The notes beneath the pieces were generated by a model. The model saw only the letters and a list, made by a program, of their open reading frames with translations, was not told the origin of the DNA and searched no databases. Both the position numbers and the translations under genes were made by a program. Source: Dyadobacter sp. CY326 (GTDB lineage: Bacteria > Bacteroidota > Bacteroidia > Cytophagales > Spirosomataceae). From it: a stretch of DNA of 64,000 bases. Location: assembly GCF_021390515.1 (NCBI RefSeq), contig NZ_JAJUXI010000003.1, positions 248,001 through 312,000 of the forward strand. Direction: 5' to 3'. Shown here piece after piece: positions 52,659-61,988 of this stretch. The stretch's first letter is position 1. Each line of letters begins with the position of its first letter.

Positions 52659-55600
52659 AGGAACTTCGACAGTCCAGAACTGGCAATCGGCTATTTGGCA
52701 GGACAGCCTTGGCCCACATGCTGATTGGTGCCGCATGCACCATGTTGACGCCAGCAACAACCGTTGCCACCGGAATGGCAGCCTTGCCCTATGTTTCCAT
52801 CCAGGCAGACCGCACCATCACCGGAAAAGTCGCTGACGAAAAAGGCACAGGATTGCCCGGCGTAAGTGTGATTTTGAAGGGTTCGAGCACAGGGACAGTC
52901 ACCAATGCGGAAGGAACCTATGCCTTGCAAATTCCCGAATCCGGCGACAATGTGCTGGTTTTTTCTTTCGTCGGTTACGTGCCAAAGGAAATTTCGGTTG
53001 GTAACCAGTCTGCATTAGACGTTGAATTATTGGTGGATACAAAAGCTCTGGAAGAAGTTGTTGTGGTCGGTTACGGAACGCAGCGCAAGCGCGACATTAC
53101 GTCTGCGGTTTCGGTGATCAGCATGGAAGACATTGGCGAAGTGCCCAAGTCTAACGTCACGAGAATGTTGCAGGGACAAGCACCAGGCGTTATTATAAAA
53201 CAAAAGAGCGGGACGCCGGGCCAGCAGTTTGAAGTAAAAGTGCGCGGGATCAGTTCGTTAGGAGCTGGCAGCGATCCGTTGTATGTGATTGACGGCTTTC
53301 CCGTGGGAATTTCTGTTGGACAAAACCTCAATCCAAATGACATTGAAACCATTTCGATCCTGAAAGATGCGGCTGCGACGGCCATTTATGGCGCAAGAGG
53401 GTCCAATGGTGTGGTTTTGATCACAACCAAGGCAGCCAAAGACGGGAAAACGAGTCTGAATATTTCGGTCGACTACGGCATTCAGAATGTCCCGGAAGGC
53501 AGAAAGACGAAAGTGCTGAATGGTCAGGATTTTGCGCAATTCAAAAGGGAAGTCTTCATCGGACGTTATGTTTTGGCCAATGGCAAGCAACCCGAAGAAA
53601 CCGACATTCCAATTGATTTCCGTAATCCGGCGGACACAAAATATTCAACCAACTGGTTTGACCTGATCCTTCACAACAATGCGCCTTACAAAGACATTAA
53701 CCTGACATTATCTTCGGGAAAAGGGCCCATCAAATCGGTTGTTTCAGCTGGCTATTATAAGGAGGACGGCGCTTTGCAATACACTGGTTACGACCGGGCT
53801 TCGCTGCGGACCAATCTTGCAGGCGAAGTGAACAAATTCATTACAATGGGGATGAACATTGCCGGAAGTTACTCACGGTCAAGCCTTTCCAGCACAGATG
53901 GACGCAATGCGCAAGTTGGCTTAACACTGATCAGCGATCCGCGATATCCGGCTTATGATGAAAAGGGCGAGCTGATTCCTTACTACAATGGTGTCGGCGA
54001 CATTTTCGGGTTTCCGAATCCACTCTATATGCTCAAAAACATCAAGCGCAACCGGAACATTGCCGACGTGCTGGCCAATGGTTACATTGAATTGAACATT
54101 GCCAAAGGCCTTAAATTCAGATCTTCTGTTAATGCCAAGATCAATTACAACACTTACAAAGAATACGTCCCCTCCACAATCGGGCTTCCCGTGCAGACGG
54201 GAACGAACGGCGCGCCTCCACGCATCGCGACCGAGCGTGACGATTCCGAAGAACTCAAAAACTACGCTGCCGACCAGGTTTTGACCTACACACCAATGAT
54301 CGGAAAAGATCACGCATTGGAAGCAACATTGGGTTATACGGCTCAGCAAGAAGTGGTTAAAGGCTTATATGGTTCAGGAAATACTTTCCCGGACGACCTT
54401 GCGCCATTCTTGGGCAATGCAACAATCCGCTCGTCCAATTCCATGGAACGCAAATGGACCATGCTCGCTTACATTGCACGGTTAAATTATTCATTCAGAG
54501 ACAAATATCTGTTTTCCGCAACCATTCGCCGCGAAGGCAGCTCCCGGTTCAGCGAAGGACATCAATTTGGCAATTTCCCTGCCGCGTCTGTGGGATGGAG
54601 AATTTCGGAAGAATCATTTATCCCAAAAGCTTCCTGGCTGACCGACCTGAAATTGAGAGCCAGCTGGGGAATGACCGGCAATAACACATATCGCGTGAGT
54701 GCCAACAACAACTTCGGCGTGGGACAAAATGCAGGAGACGATGGCAACTATGAAAGCTTGTCCTTCCTCGGTGTGAACAATTACATTTTCAACAACACAC
54801 TTGCCTCCGGAAAATCCGTAACACGGTTTGCAAATCCGGAATTGACCTGGGAAAAATCAAATCAGCTGGACATTGGTTTTGACCTGGCGACATTCAACAA
54901 CAAGCTCGTTTTCACGGTCGAATATTACAAGAAAATCACCGACGACATGTTGCTCGGATACAACATCCCGGCCGTCTCCGGTTTTACTTCAACATTGAAA
55001 AACCTGGGTAAGGTCCAAAATCAAGGCATTGAGCTGGCTGCGAATTACCGCATTAAGGTGGGGCAGATTAATCTGAGGACCAATGCAAATATCACTTTCA
55101 ACCGAAACAAAGTGCTTGCTATCCGCGGCCAGAACGATTTCATTTTGCAGGGAAGTCAATATGGCGGATACAACATTCAGCAGGTTGGCCGACCGATCGG
55201 GATGATATTTGGTTACCGTAAGCTCGGCATTTTCAATACTCAAGCCGAAATCGACGCAGCTCCGAAACAGGACGGTGCGGTTCCCGGCGCGATGAAATTT
55301 GCAGATTTGCACGGCGCAGCCGATGGCGGTCCGGATGGCATTGTTTCCTACGACACCAAAGACATGACGGAAATCGGCAATCCAAATCCAAAGTTCAACT
55401 GGGCCTGGAATGTGGGCGCTGATTACAAGCGTTTCGATGTCAGCGTTTTGCTCATGGGCGCTTACGATTACGACATTTACAGGAATATTGAAGCCTCCAC
55501 CATGAATATGGACGGTGTTTTCAATGTTTTGGAAAAAGCAAAAGACAGATGGCGCTCACCGCAAAATCCGGGTTCCAATCCCAATGCAAAGAATTCGCAG

Positions 55601-55888
55601 GGCGGAACTGATTATTTCAAATGGTCACGCGAGAGCAGCGAGCGCTACGTGTATGACGGCACGCATATGTGGGTCAAAAACGTCACAATCGGCTACACGC
55701 TTCCAAAAATTGGCGGAGTTCTATCTGATGCGCGCATTTTTATCAATGCGGCAAACCTGCTGCTCGTCACCAAATATCCGGGTAATAACCCCGATGCGGG
55801 CGTGAGAAGCGGAACGGAGCTCAACAATGACGACGAGTCATATCCCGTCCCAAGAACATTCTCCGCTGGTCTTAAAGTAAACTTCTAA
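52655..55888 (+). CDS. SusC/RagA family TonB-linked outer membrane protein (SusC-1)
   Basis: 1077 residues. After a long signal region (ALAHMLIGAACTMLTPATT) comes a carboxypeptidase-regulatory-like beta-sandwich (ITGKVADEKGTGLPGVSVILKG), the TonB box area with EEVVVVGYGTQRKRD, a plug domain containing LYVIDGFPVG and AAATAIYGARGSNGVVLITT, and a 22-strand barrel ending TFSAGLKVNF. SusC proteins import nutrients (glycans, peptides) bound by their SusD partner, powered by TonB. No STN domain is present, so sigma/anti-sigma signalling through this protein is unlikely. The next gene, susD, begins 11 bp later. Confidence 0.95.
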   Translation: MKELRQSRTGNRLFGRTALAHMLIGAACTMLTPATTVATGMAALPYVSIQADRTITGKVADEKGTGLPGVSVILKGSSTGTVTNAEGTYALQIPESGDNVLVFSFVGYVPKEISVGNQSALDVELLVDTKALEEVVVVGYGTQRKRDITSAVSVISMEDIGEVPKSNVTRMLQGQAPGVIIKQKSGTPGQQFEVKVRGISSLGAGSDPLYVIDGFPVGISVGQNLNPNDIETISILKDAAATAIYGARGSNGVVLITTKAAKDGKTSLNISVDYGIQNVPEGRKTKVLNGQDFAQFKREVFIGRYVLANGKQPEETDIPIDFRNPADTKYSTNWFDLILHNNAPYKDINLTLSSGKGPIKSVVSAGYYKEDGALQYTGYDRASLRTNLAGEVNKFITMGMNIAGSYSRSSLSSTDGRNAQVGLTLISDPRYPAYDEKGELIPYYNGVGDIFGFPNPLYMLKNIKRNRNIADVLANGYIELNIAKGLKFRSSVNAKINYNTYKEYVPSTIGLPVQTGTNGAPPRIATERDDSEELKNYAADQVLTYTPMIGKDHALEATLGYTAQQEVVKGLYGSGNTFPDDLAPFLGNATIRSSNSMERKWTMLAYIARLNYSFRDKYLFSATIRREGSSRFSEGHQFGNFPAASVGWRISEESFIPKASWLTDLKLRASWGMTGNNTYRVSANNNFGVGQNAGDDGNYESLSFLGVNNYIFNNTLASGKSVTRFANPELTWEKSNQLDIGFDLATFNNKLVFTVEYYKKITDDMLLGYNIPAVSGFTSTLKNLGKVQNQGIELAANYRIKVGQINLRTNANITFNRNKVLAIRGQNDFILQGSQYGGYNIQQVGRPIGMIFGYRKLGIFNTQAEIDAAPKQDGAVPGAMKFADLHGAADGGPDGIVSYDTKDMTEIGNPNPKFNWAWNVGADYKRFDVSVLLMGAYDYDIYRNIEASTMNMDGVFNVLEKAKDRWRSPQNPGSNPNAKNSQGGTDYFKWSRESSERYVYDGTHMWVKNVTIGYTLPKIGGVLSDARIFINAANLLLVTKYPGNNPDAGVRSGTELNNDDESYPVPRTFSAGLKVNF

Positions 55889-55899
55889 ATCTGATCATT

Positions 55900-57408
55900 A
55901 TGAAAAATATAACCGCAATGGGTTTAGTCGTTCTTGCACTGCTCCAATCTTCGTGCAGTGAAGACTTCCTCAACCAAACCGACCCGACCCGGGTTAATGT
56001 TGATTTATTTTACCAAAATGAAGCCCAGGCCAAACAGGCGCTGAACGGCGTTTACGGCCAGCTGCAAACATTAACAAACACCGCTTATCTTTTTGGAGAA
56101 TTTCAGACCGACAACACAACCATTGACCTCAATCCATCGGACCGTGGTGGCGCGGGTGGTTGGGAAGCGTTTGAATTTTCAACTGTAAATTCGGGCAATG
56201 GCGAAATTGCAAACCTTTGGAATGGCTATTACGCGGCGTTGTACAATGCAAATTTGACATTGGAAAAACTCGCAACAGCCGATATTCCCGACGGCCCTAA
56301 AAAAGAGATTGAAGGTCAGTTGAAGTTTTTGAGGGCCTATATGTATTTCAATCTGGTTCAATATTTCGGTGATGTCATCATTGTAACGAGCACATTGGCC
56401 GTGCCGGAACCAGCGTTTGACTTGGTAAGGTCGCCGCAGGCCGAAGTTTGGGCACTTATTGAAAAGGATCTCAATGAAGCCATTGCATTGCTTCCGGAAA
56501 AATATGCAGCTGCCGGAGATAAAGGAAGAGCCACAAAGGGAGCAGCGCTTTCGCTGCTTGGGAAATCACATTTGACCAATAAAAAATACGCAGAAGCAAT
56601 CACCGCATTGAAGCAGGTTACGGCGCTCGGTTATGCGCTGAATGCAAATTATGCTGACAATTTTGATCCTGCGCCAGCCAAGAAAAATGGCGTTGAATCT
56701 ATTTTTGAAGTCCAATATCAGGGCGATAATGACCTGGGCGAACAGAGCAGCTTTGAATATGTTTTTGCGCCAAGGGTTTCCAAAGGAGCGGTTACCGGAT
56801 TTGCAGCTGGCGGAAATGGCGGAAGAAATGCTCCGACCAATGACATGATTGCTGCTTACGAGAAAGGGGATTTACGAAAAGACATTTCTCTGAAAACCAG
56901 CTTTACATTGGACGGCAAAGTCTATCCAATCCCTTATGTTTCCAAATACAATTATCCGCATACGATTGTGCAACGGACCAACACAAACTGGCCCGTGCTG
57001 CGCTATGCGGATGTTTTGCTCATGCTTGCCGAAGCGATCAACGAGCAAAGCGGCCCGACGGCCGAAGCATTGGATTATCTTAATCAGGTCAGGAAACGAG
57101 CTGGATTGGCCGCCTCGAAAGTCACTGGCAAAACGGATTTCCGGGCTGCGGTTTTGAAAGAAAGGCGATTGGAGCTTGCTTTTGAAAATCAGAGATGGTT
57201 TGACTTAAAGCGAACACAAACTCCCGCGCAGTGGGCCGCATTCATGAATGCGCATGGAGCCGCAGAACGGGCAAAGCCTACTATTGACCGCGGCAATGTT
57301 CCTTTCAATTCAACCGATTATGTGTTTACGGAAAACGAATATTTCCTTCCCATTCCGGCACCACAGATTTTGATCAATGCGAAGCTGACCCAAAATCCTG
57401 GTTATTAA
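55900..57408 (+). CDS. SusD/RagB family nutrient-binding outer-membrane lipoprotein
   Basis: 502 residues with a lipobox (LALLQSSCSEDFL) that puts it on the cell surface as a lipoprotein. The SusD fold shows RVNVDLFYQNEAQAKQALNGVYG, FLRAYMYFNLVQYFGDV, a TPR-like helix LSLLGKSHLTNKKYAEAI, NWPVLRYADVLLMLAEAINE and the closing FLPIPAPQILINAKLTQNPGY. The protein caps the SusC barrel and captures the substrate. The substrate is unknown: no glycoside hydrolase, sulfatase or polysaccharide lyase lies within the window. It is translated 11 bp after SusC-1 and followed by a hairpin. Confidence 0.95.
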   Translation: MKNITAMGLVVLALLQSSCSEDFLNQTDPTRVNVDLFYQNEAQAKQALNGVYGQLQTLTNTAYLFGEFQTDNTTIDLNPSDRGGAGGWEAFEFSTVNSGNGEIANLWNGYYAALYNANLTLEKLATADIPDGPKKEIEGQLKFLRAYMYFNLVQYFGDVIIVTSTLAVPEPAFDLVRSPQAEVWALIEKDLNEAIALLPEKYAAAGDKGRATKGAALSLLGKSHLTNKKYAEAITALKQVTALGYALNANYADNFDPAPAKKNGVESIFEVQYQGDNDLGEQSSFEYVFAPRVSKGAVTGFAAGGNGGRNAPTNDMIAAYEKGDLRKDISLKTSFTLDGKVYPIPYVSKYNYPHTIVQRTNTNWPVLRYADVLLMLAEAINEQSGPTAEALDYLNQVRKRAGLAASKVTGKTDFRAAVLKERRLELAFENQRWFDLKRTQTPAQWAAFMNAHGAAERAKPTIDRGNVPFNSTDYVFTENEYFLPIPAPQILINAKLTQNPGY

Positions 57409-57432
57409 TGCATTAAGTCATTCCAAAAATTT

Positions 57433-57476
57433 AACCAAGTGGAGAAACAGCAATGTGCGGTTTTCTCCATTTGGTT
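57433..57476 (+). terminator. Stem-loop after susD
   Basis: Arms aaccaagtggagaaa (57433-57447) and its near-exact complement (57462-57476, one G.T) around a 14-nt loop. A T run does not follow, so it may be a 3' stabiliser rather than a strict terminator. Confidence 0.55.
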
Positions 57477-57570
57477 ATCACCTAATCTCTGATAACCACG
57501 TTATGAGTTATGATTTCGGCAAATTTTATTGGAATTTTTCTAAAAAGTCACGGTAATTAAATATATTAAG

Positions 57571-57617
57571 CAAGACAGAACAGGATAGTCGGGCCGCGCA
57601 TTCGTTCTAGTATTGTA
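57571..57617 (+). promoter_or_regulatory. Shared promoter module, copy B (upstream of the cytochrome/DUF1549 gene)
   Basis: caagacagaacaggatagt (57571-57589) carries the pentamers gaCAG-aaCAG-gaTAG; TAGTATTG (57608-57615) follows exactly 18 nt later. taattaaatat (57554-57564) lies 17 bp upstream and is also present before copy C. The proposed GTG start is 52 nt beyond the -7 box. Confidence 0.7.
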
Positions 57618-57667
57618 TCAGCTTGCTGGCTCGCACCAGGTTCCTAACCCACTTAACCCGCTACATT

Positions 57668-60031
57668 GTGTTACTTGAAGCAACCGAAACTTTTTGGCTT
57701 TGGCAATTTTTAGGTCGATTGCATCCCATGATGGTCCATTTTCCAATTGGACTGCTGCTGGTCGCCCTTATTCTTGAACTCATCGACTGGAAACGCAAGT
57801 CGACCGGACTGCGTGACGCCGTCAACATTCTAACCTGGATTGGCGTGGCAAGCGCTACATTTTCAGTGATCTTCGGCTTATTGCTGTCAGATGCAGAACA
57901 GTCCGAAGGATCGACATTCGAAATTCACCGCTGGGCCGGGTTCATCACATTGGGCCTGGCGATTCTGGCAACCATATCACTCCGCAACGCCAACAGGACG
58001 ATTTACCGTTCCCTTTTATTTGTAACCGTCTTCGGCGTTTCTTTCGCGGGACATTACGGCGCCATGATCACACACGGCGACGATTATCTCACGAGCGTAA
58101 TGCCATCTTCTGTCGAACCTGAGCAGGAAGAATCCAATGAAGATCCGGCAGATTTTGTTTTTACCAATAATGGCGCATTGAATCCGCAGCAAGTTCAGGA
58201 TCTCAATGTGGAAGTGCGCACTATTTTGGCGCATAACTGTTACAGCTGCCACGGAGAAGCCAAAATGAAAGGCGATTTGCGGCTCGACAGCAAGGAAGCC
58301 ATCATGAAAGGCGGCGAAGATGGCGTCGTTGTTGTTCCCAATCATCCGGACAAAAGCGAGATCATCCGGCGCATCACATTGCCAAAAGGTGACAAGGAGG
58401 CCATGCCAACCAAAGGCAAACGCCTGACTGAACGAGAAGTGAAAGTTTTGAAATACTGGATCGAAAAAGGTGCGCTCTGGCCAGATGGTAAGCAAAAAAG
58501 CATTTACCGCGTGGCCGCATTGGAACCAAGAACGCCCGCTCTGCCGCCGGCAAGCGGTGACATTGTGCAGCCTGTTGACCGGCTGGTAAATGCATATTTT
58601 CAAAAAAACAAAATCAGCTGGAAGCCCGCAATCAACGACCGCATTTACATTCGCCGCGTTTATCTGGACATTATCGGCTTGTTGCCGCCTCCCGAGAAAG
58701 TCGAAGCTTTTGTTGCAGATGAAAGGCCAGACAAGCGCGCATTGCTCGCAAAAGAACTGTTGAGCAGAAATGATGATTATGCGCAACATTGGATGTCGTT
58801 TTGGAATGATGCGCTTCGCAATGATTATACCGGAACGGGTTACATCACGGGTGGGCGTTTTGACATTACCAAATGGCTTTACACGTCTTTGGAAGAAAAT
58901 AAACCTTACAATTGGTTTGTCAAAGAGCTGATCAGTCCCAAGAAAGGCTCCGAAGGTTTTATTAAAGGGATCAAATGGCGGGGAACGATCAATTCGAGTC
59001 AGCGCACCGAAATGCAGGCTGCTCAAAATGTGTCCCAGATTTTTCTCGGCCTCAACCTGAAATGTGCCTCGTGCCATGACAGCTTTATCAGCGATTGGAA
59101 ACTGGCCGACTCTTACGCATTCGCCAATATTTTTGCAGACACACTTTTGGAAATTAACCGCTGCGACAAACCGACTGGCAAAATTGCTGGAACGAAAATG
59201 CTGTTTCCAGAGCTTGGTGAAATCAGCGTAACTGCGAGCACCGAAAAAAGACTTCGCGAACTTGCCGACTTCCTGGTTCAACCCAAAGACGGGCGACTTT
59301 ACCGAACTGCCGTCAACCGCGTGTGGGCGCAGCTTATGGGTCGCGGCATTGTGGAGCCGGTGGATATGATGGACAGCATGCCTTGGAGCGAAGACCTGCT
59401 CGACTGGCTTGCTTCGGATTTTGTTGCCAATGGTTATGATATGAAAAAACTGATTTTCACAATCGTGACTTCTAGAACTTATCAGCTTCCGTCGTCTTCT
59501 GTAAAAGAAGCCAGCGACATTATGGCGAACAATTATAAGTTTACGGGAATGGTGAGAAGAAGACTGACAGCCGAGCAATTCACAGACGCGATCAGCACCG
59601 CATTCAATCCCATGTATGCTGACTCCGCTGTGGTTTACAAACTGCTTCCCGGCGACATTAAATCGCGCTTGCCATTTCCGCGAGCGGCATTTGTAAAAAA
59701 CGATCCATTCCAGACTTCACTCGGCCGACCAAATCGTGAGACGGTGAGCACTTCGCGGACTTCGCAAGCCAATTTGCTGCAAGCACTCGAACTGACAAAC
59801 GGCAGCAAGTTCACGACAACATTAAAGGAAGGTTCAAAAATCTGGAAGGCAAAATATCCAACTTCCGATTCGCTTGTAACGGCACTTTACCAAAACGCAT
59901 TGGGAAGAACACCATTGGAAAAAGAGCTTGAAGCAGCCAAGCGAATCCTGGGTCCAACGCCTAATGAAGAGAGCATTCAGGATCTGGTGTGGGCCATTGC
60001 ACTTGTTCCCGAATTCCAGTTAATATATTAA
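57668..60031 (+). CDS. Membrane-bound planctomycete-type cytochrome protein (DUF2231-PSCyt1-DUF1549-DUF1553)
   Basis: About 787 residues. An N-terminal DUF2231-like membrane part (LGRLHPMMVHFPIGLLLVAL and three more helices, to about residue 145) is followed by a PSCyt1-type haem domain with CYSCHG, then DUF1549 (PSCyt2) containing RRVYLDIIGLLPPPEKVEAF and a second haem motif CASCHD, and DUF1553 (PSD1) with AVNRVWAQLMGRGIVEP and TVSTSRTSQANLLQALELTNG. The frame is open to TTG 57623, which would place the start only 8 nt after the promoter's -7 box, so GTG 57668 is preferred; ATG 57729 is also possible. Likely periplasmic electron transfer; the reaction is unknown. A DUF1501 gene follows. Confidence 0.88.
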   Translation: MLLEATETFWLWQFLGRLHPMMVHFPIGLLLVALILELIDWKRKSTGLRDAVNILTWIGVASATFSVIFGLLLSDAEQSEGSTFEIHRWAGFITLGLAILATISLRNANRTIYRSLLFVTVFGVSFAGHYGAMITHGDDYLTSVMPSSVEPEQEESNEDPADFVFTNNGALNPQQVQDLNVEVRTILAHNCYSCHGEAKMKGDLRLDSKEAIMKGGEDGVVVVPNHPDKSEIIRRITLPKGDKEAMPTKGKRLTEREVKVLKYWIEKGALWPDGKQKSIYRVAALEPRTPALPPASGDIVQPVDRLVNAYFQKNKISWKPAINDRIYIRRVYLDIIGLLPPPEKVEAFVADERPDKRALLAKELLSRNDDYAQHWMSFWNDALRNDYTGTGYITGGRFDITKWLYTSLEENKPYNWFVKELISPKKGSEGFIKGIKWRGTINSSQRTEMQAAQNVSQIFLGLNLKCASCHDSFISDWKLADSYAFANIFADTLLEINRCDKPTGKIAGTKMLFPELGEISVTASTEKRLRELADFLVQPKDGRLYRTAVNRVWAQLMGRGIVEPVDMMDSMPWSEDLLDWLASDFVANGYDMKKLIFTIVTSRTYQLPSSSVKEASDIMANNYKFTGMVRRRLTAEQFTDAISTAFNPMYADSAVVYKLLPGDIKSRLPFPRAAFVKNDPFQTSLGRPNRETVSTSRTSQANLLQALELTNGSKFTTTLKEGSKIWKAKYPTSDSLVTALYQNALGRTPLEKELEAAKRILGPTPNEESIQDLVWAIALVPEFQLIY

Positions 60032-60209
60032 ATGGAGCATTAGAACGATATTTTTAAAAAGTAATAAACAGAATATTAAGTTGATAAATATAAGAAGTAT
60101 AAAAATATTAAAAGACAAATACGTTACTTACATTTAAAAAGTATTAAACTTTTAATAATGACACAACCGTAAATATTTGTCGATTAACCCGTTAACATTG
60201 ATTGAAATC

Positions 60210-61637
60210 ATGAACAATTCATGGAATAGGAGAGAATTCTTGCAAAGAGCCAGTGCAGCGACGATGGCTGCATTGGCTGCGGGAGCTCCCATATCGAGCA
60301 TTTTGTCATCTTGTAAAGGAAAATCAGGCCGAGATTCGTCGGCCGATACGGTCATTTTGCTATGGATGGCTGGCGGCATGGCACATACGGAAACATTCGA
60401 TCCGAAGCTTTACACGCCGTTTGAAAAAGACATGGAAGGCAACCGCGTCCTGAGCACATTCAAATCCATTCCAACGGCTTTGGACGGAATCCATTTTTCC
60501 GACGGCTTGCAATCGATTGGAAAAGTGATGGACAAAGGCACGCTGATTCGCTCATATGTCGCCGCGGATATGGGCCACATTTTGCATTCGCGGCATCAGT
60601 ATCATTGGCACACTTGCTATGAGCCGCCGCAGACGGTTGCCGCCCCGCACATGGGATCATGGATCGCCAAAGAACTTGGACCAAAGAATCCGGTTATCCC
60701 CGCATTCGTGGACATCGGGCAGCGGTTTACTGTGGGCGAAGCCGAAGAATTGAAGGCGTTTCACACTGCGGGTTTTCTCGGCAACGAGTTCGGGCCATTC
60801 TTCATTCCTGATCCAAGCCAGGGACTGGACAGCGTGCGCCCGCCAGTGGGCATGGACGCCAAACGTTTTGAGCGAAGGAACCAGCTTTACAATGAACTGA
60901 TCAACAACAGTCCGGTGGGCGAATTTGGGAGTGATTACCAGCGCGAATCGCTGAAACGCTCCATGGAGCAGGCATATGCGCTCCTCAATTCACCCGAATC
61001 CAAAGCATTTGACCTGAGCACAGAGCCAAAGGAGAGTTATAACATTTACAATACAGGCAAGTTTGGCCTCGGCTGCTTACTCGCCCGGCGTCTCACCGAG
61101 CAGGGAGCAAGGTTCATCAGCGTAACCACTGAATATGAACCATTTAAAGGTTGGGACACACACGAAAACGGGCATACAAGGCTCGAAGAAATGAAAAAAC
61201 AAATTGATGGTCCAATTGCACAATTGATCAAAGACCTTGACAAGCAAGGCCTGCTTGACCGCACAATGGTCGTGCTCGCCAGCGAGTTTAGCCGCGATAT
61301 GATGGTCGAAGGCCGCCCGGACGCGAAAGTGCTGGAACAGGTGCAGCAGCCCGACATTCTTTCAGACCTAAAATTCTACGGAATGCATCGGCATTTTACG
61401 GATGGGTGTTCGATGTTAATGTTTGGCGGCGGGATCAAAAAAGGATTTGTTTACGGAAAAACGGCAGACGAACGCCCATGCAAAACCATTGAAAATCCGG
61501 TTAAGATCGATGGCATTCACCAGACCATTTACCACGCATTAGGCATTGCCGAAGACACGCAATATGAAGTTGAAAAACGGCCGTTTTACACGACGCCCGA
61601 TGGCAAAGGAAAAGCAGTGATGGAGTTATTGTCATAA
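60210..61637 (+). CDS. Tat-exported DUF1501 protein
   Basis: 475 residues from ATG 60210. The N-terminus SWNRREFLQRASAATMAALAAG is a twin-arginine signal, quoted as RREFLQRASAATMAALAAG, so the protein is exported folded, probably with a bound metal or cofactor. DUF1501 belongs to the alkaline phosphatase/sulfatase superfamily: VILLWMAGGMAHTETFDPK at the start, GHILHSRHQYHWHTCYEPP, TTEYEPFKGWDTHENGHTRL and VVLASEFSRDM carry the conserved His/Asp positions. No activity is established. It is nearly always found next to DUF1549/DUF1553 genes, as here (178-bp AT-rich gap). A very strong terminator follows. Confidence 0.9.
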   Translation: MNNSWNRREFLQRASAATMAALAAGAPISSILSSCKGKSGRDSSADTVILLWMAGGMAHTETFDPKLYTPFEKDMEGNRVLSTFKSIPTALDGIHFSDGLQSIGKVMDKGTLIRSYVAADMGHILHSRHQYHWHTCYEPPQTVAAPHMGSWIAKELGPKNPVIPAFVDIGQRFTVGEAEELKAFHTAGFLGNEFGPFFIPDPSQGLDSVRPPVGMDAKRFERRNQLYNELINNSPVGEFGSDYQRESLKRSMEQAYALLNSPESKAFDLSTEPKESYNIYNTGKFGLGCLLARRLTEQGARFISVTTEYEPFKGWDTHENGHTRLEEMKKQIDGPIAQLIKDLDKQGLLDRTMVVLASEFSRDMMVEGRPDAKVLEQVQQPDILSDLKFYGMHRHFTDGCSMLMFGGGIKKGFVYGKTADERPCKTIENPVKIDGIHQTIYHALGIAEDTQYEVEKRPFYTTPDGKGKAVMELLS

Positions 61638-61652
61638 TTGTTAAGCATAGTC

Positions 61653-61688
61653 AAAATCGCCCGACAGGATCTGTCGGGCGATTTTTTT
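61653..61688 (+). terminator. Strong Rho-independent terminator after the DUF1501 gene
   Basis: 14-15 bp perfect stem (aaaatcgcccgacag / ctgtcgggcgatttt) with loop gat and seven T. Ends the cytochrome/DUF1501 unit and separates it from susC-2. Confidence 0.93.
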
Positions 61689-61734
61689 ATGGTTTATATC
61701 CAATAAACTCATGCTAATTAAATATTTATTAAAA

Positions 61735-61781
61735 CCAGACAGAGCAGGATAGTCGGGCGTTACAATCATTCTAGTATTGCA
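61735..61781 (+). promoter_or_regulatory. Shared promoter module, copy C (upstream of susC-2)
   Basis: ccagacagagcaggatagt (61735-61753) contains gaCAG-agCAG-gaTAG; TAGTATTG (61772-61779) follows after exactly 18 nt. The tract taattaaatat (61715-61725) lies 20 bp upstream. The ATG of susC-2 is 209 nt downstream of the -7 box, which gives a long leader. Confidence 0.7.
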
Positions 61782-61895
61782 GAATATTACTTTAAGAATT
61801 AAATTTTGTCATATACAAATACAGAACTTGATTTCTTTCTATTCCCAAACCTTTTCTTACAACACTTAACAATTGAACATCAAATCCTAATCCTT

Positions 61896-61928
61896 ATGAA
61901 AACAAGACACCGAAAACGGAGCTGTTAA
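61896..61928 (+). CDS. Possible 10-residue basic leader peptide
   Basis: ATG at 61896 opens MKTRHRKRSC followed by TAA. Five of ten residues are Arg or Lys, plus one His, and the last is Cys. It sits in the long leader of susC-2. No function is assigned, and such a short ORF may be chance. Confidence 0.25.
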   Translation: MKTRHRKRSC

Positions 61929-61930
61929 CC

Positions 61931-61969
61931 ATGCAAATCACCTACACCAAGTTCCCCGCTCATTACTAA
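61931..61969 (+). CDS. Possible 12-residue leader peptide
   Basis: A second mini-ORF, MQITYTKFPAHY, starts 2 bp after the stop of the first and ends 19 bp before the susC-2 ATG. It is noted only because of its place. Confidence 0.15.
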   Translation: MQITYTKFPAHY

Positions 61970-61988
61970 AATCGAAAAAATCAATCCT

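Larger units (their letters stand above)
61638..61988. other. Regulatory region between DUF1501 gene and susC-2
   Basis: 351 bp that holds the terminator (61653-61688), the promoter module copy C (61735-61781) and a leader of ~200 nt with two mini-ORFs (61896-61928, 61931-61969). No larger gene is present. Confidence 0.6.

Noticed and set aside
58016-59578. A 520-codon open frame on the minus strand
   Set aside because: It lies wholly opposite the cytochrome/DUF1549 gene, whose domains are clear. The translation is rich in His, Phe, Arg and Cys without any domain or signal, as expected from the complement of biased codons.
60032-60209. A further copy of the shared promoter module before the DUF1501 gene
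   Set aside because: The gap holds only AT-rich sequence with aaaaagtatt cores; neither the CAG pentamers nor TASTATTG is present, so I assume co-transcription with the cytochrome gene.
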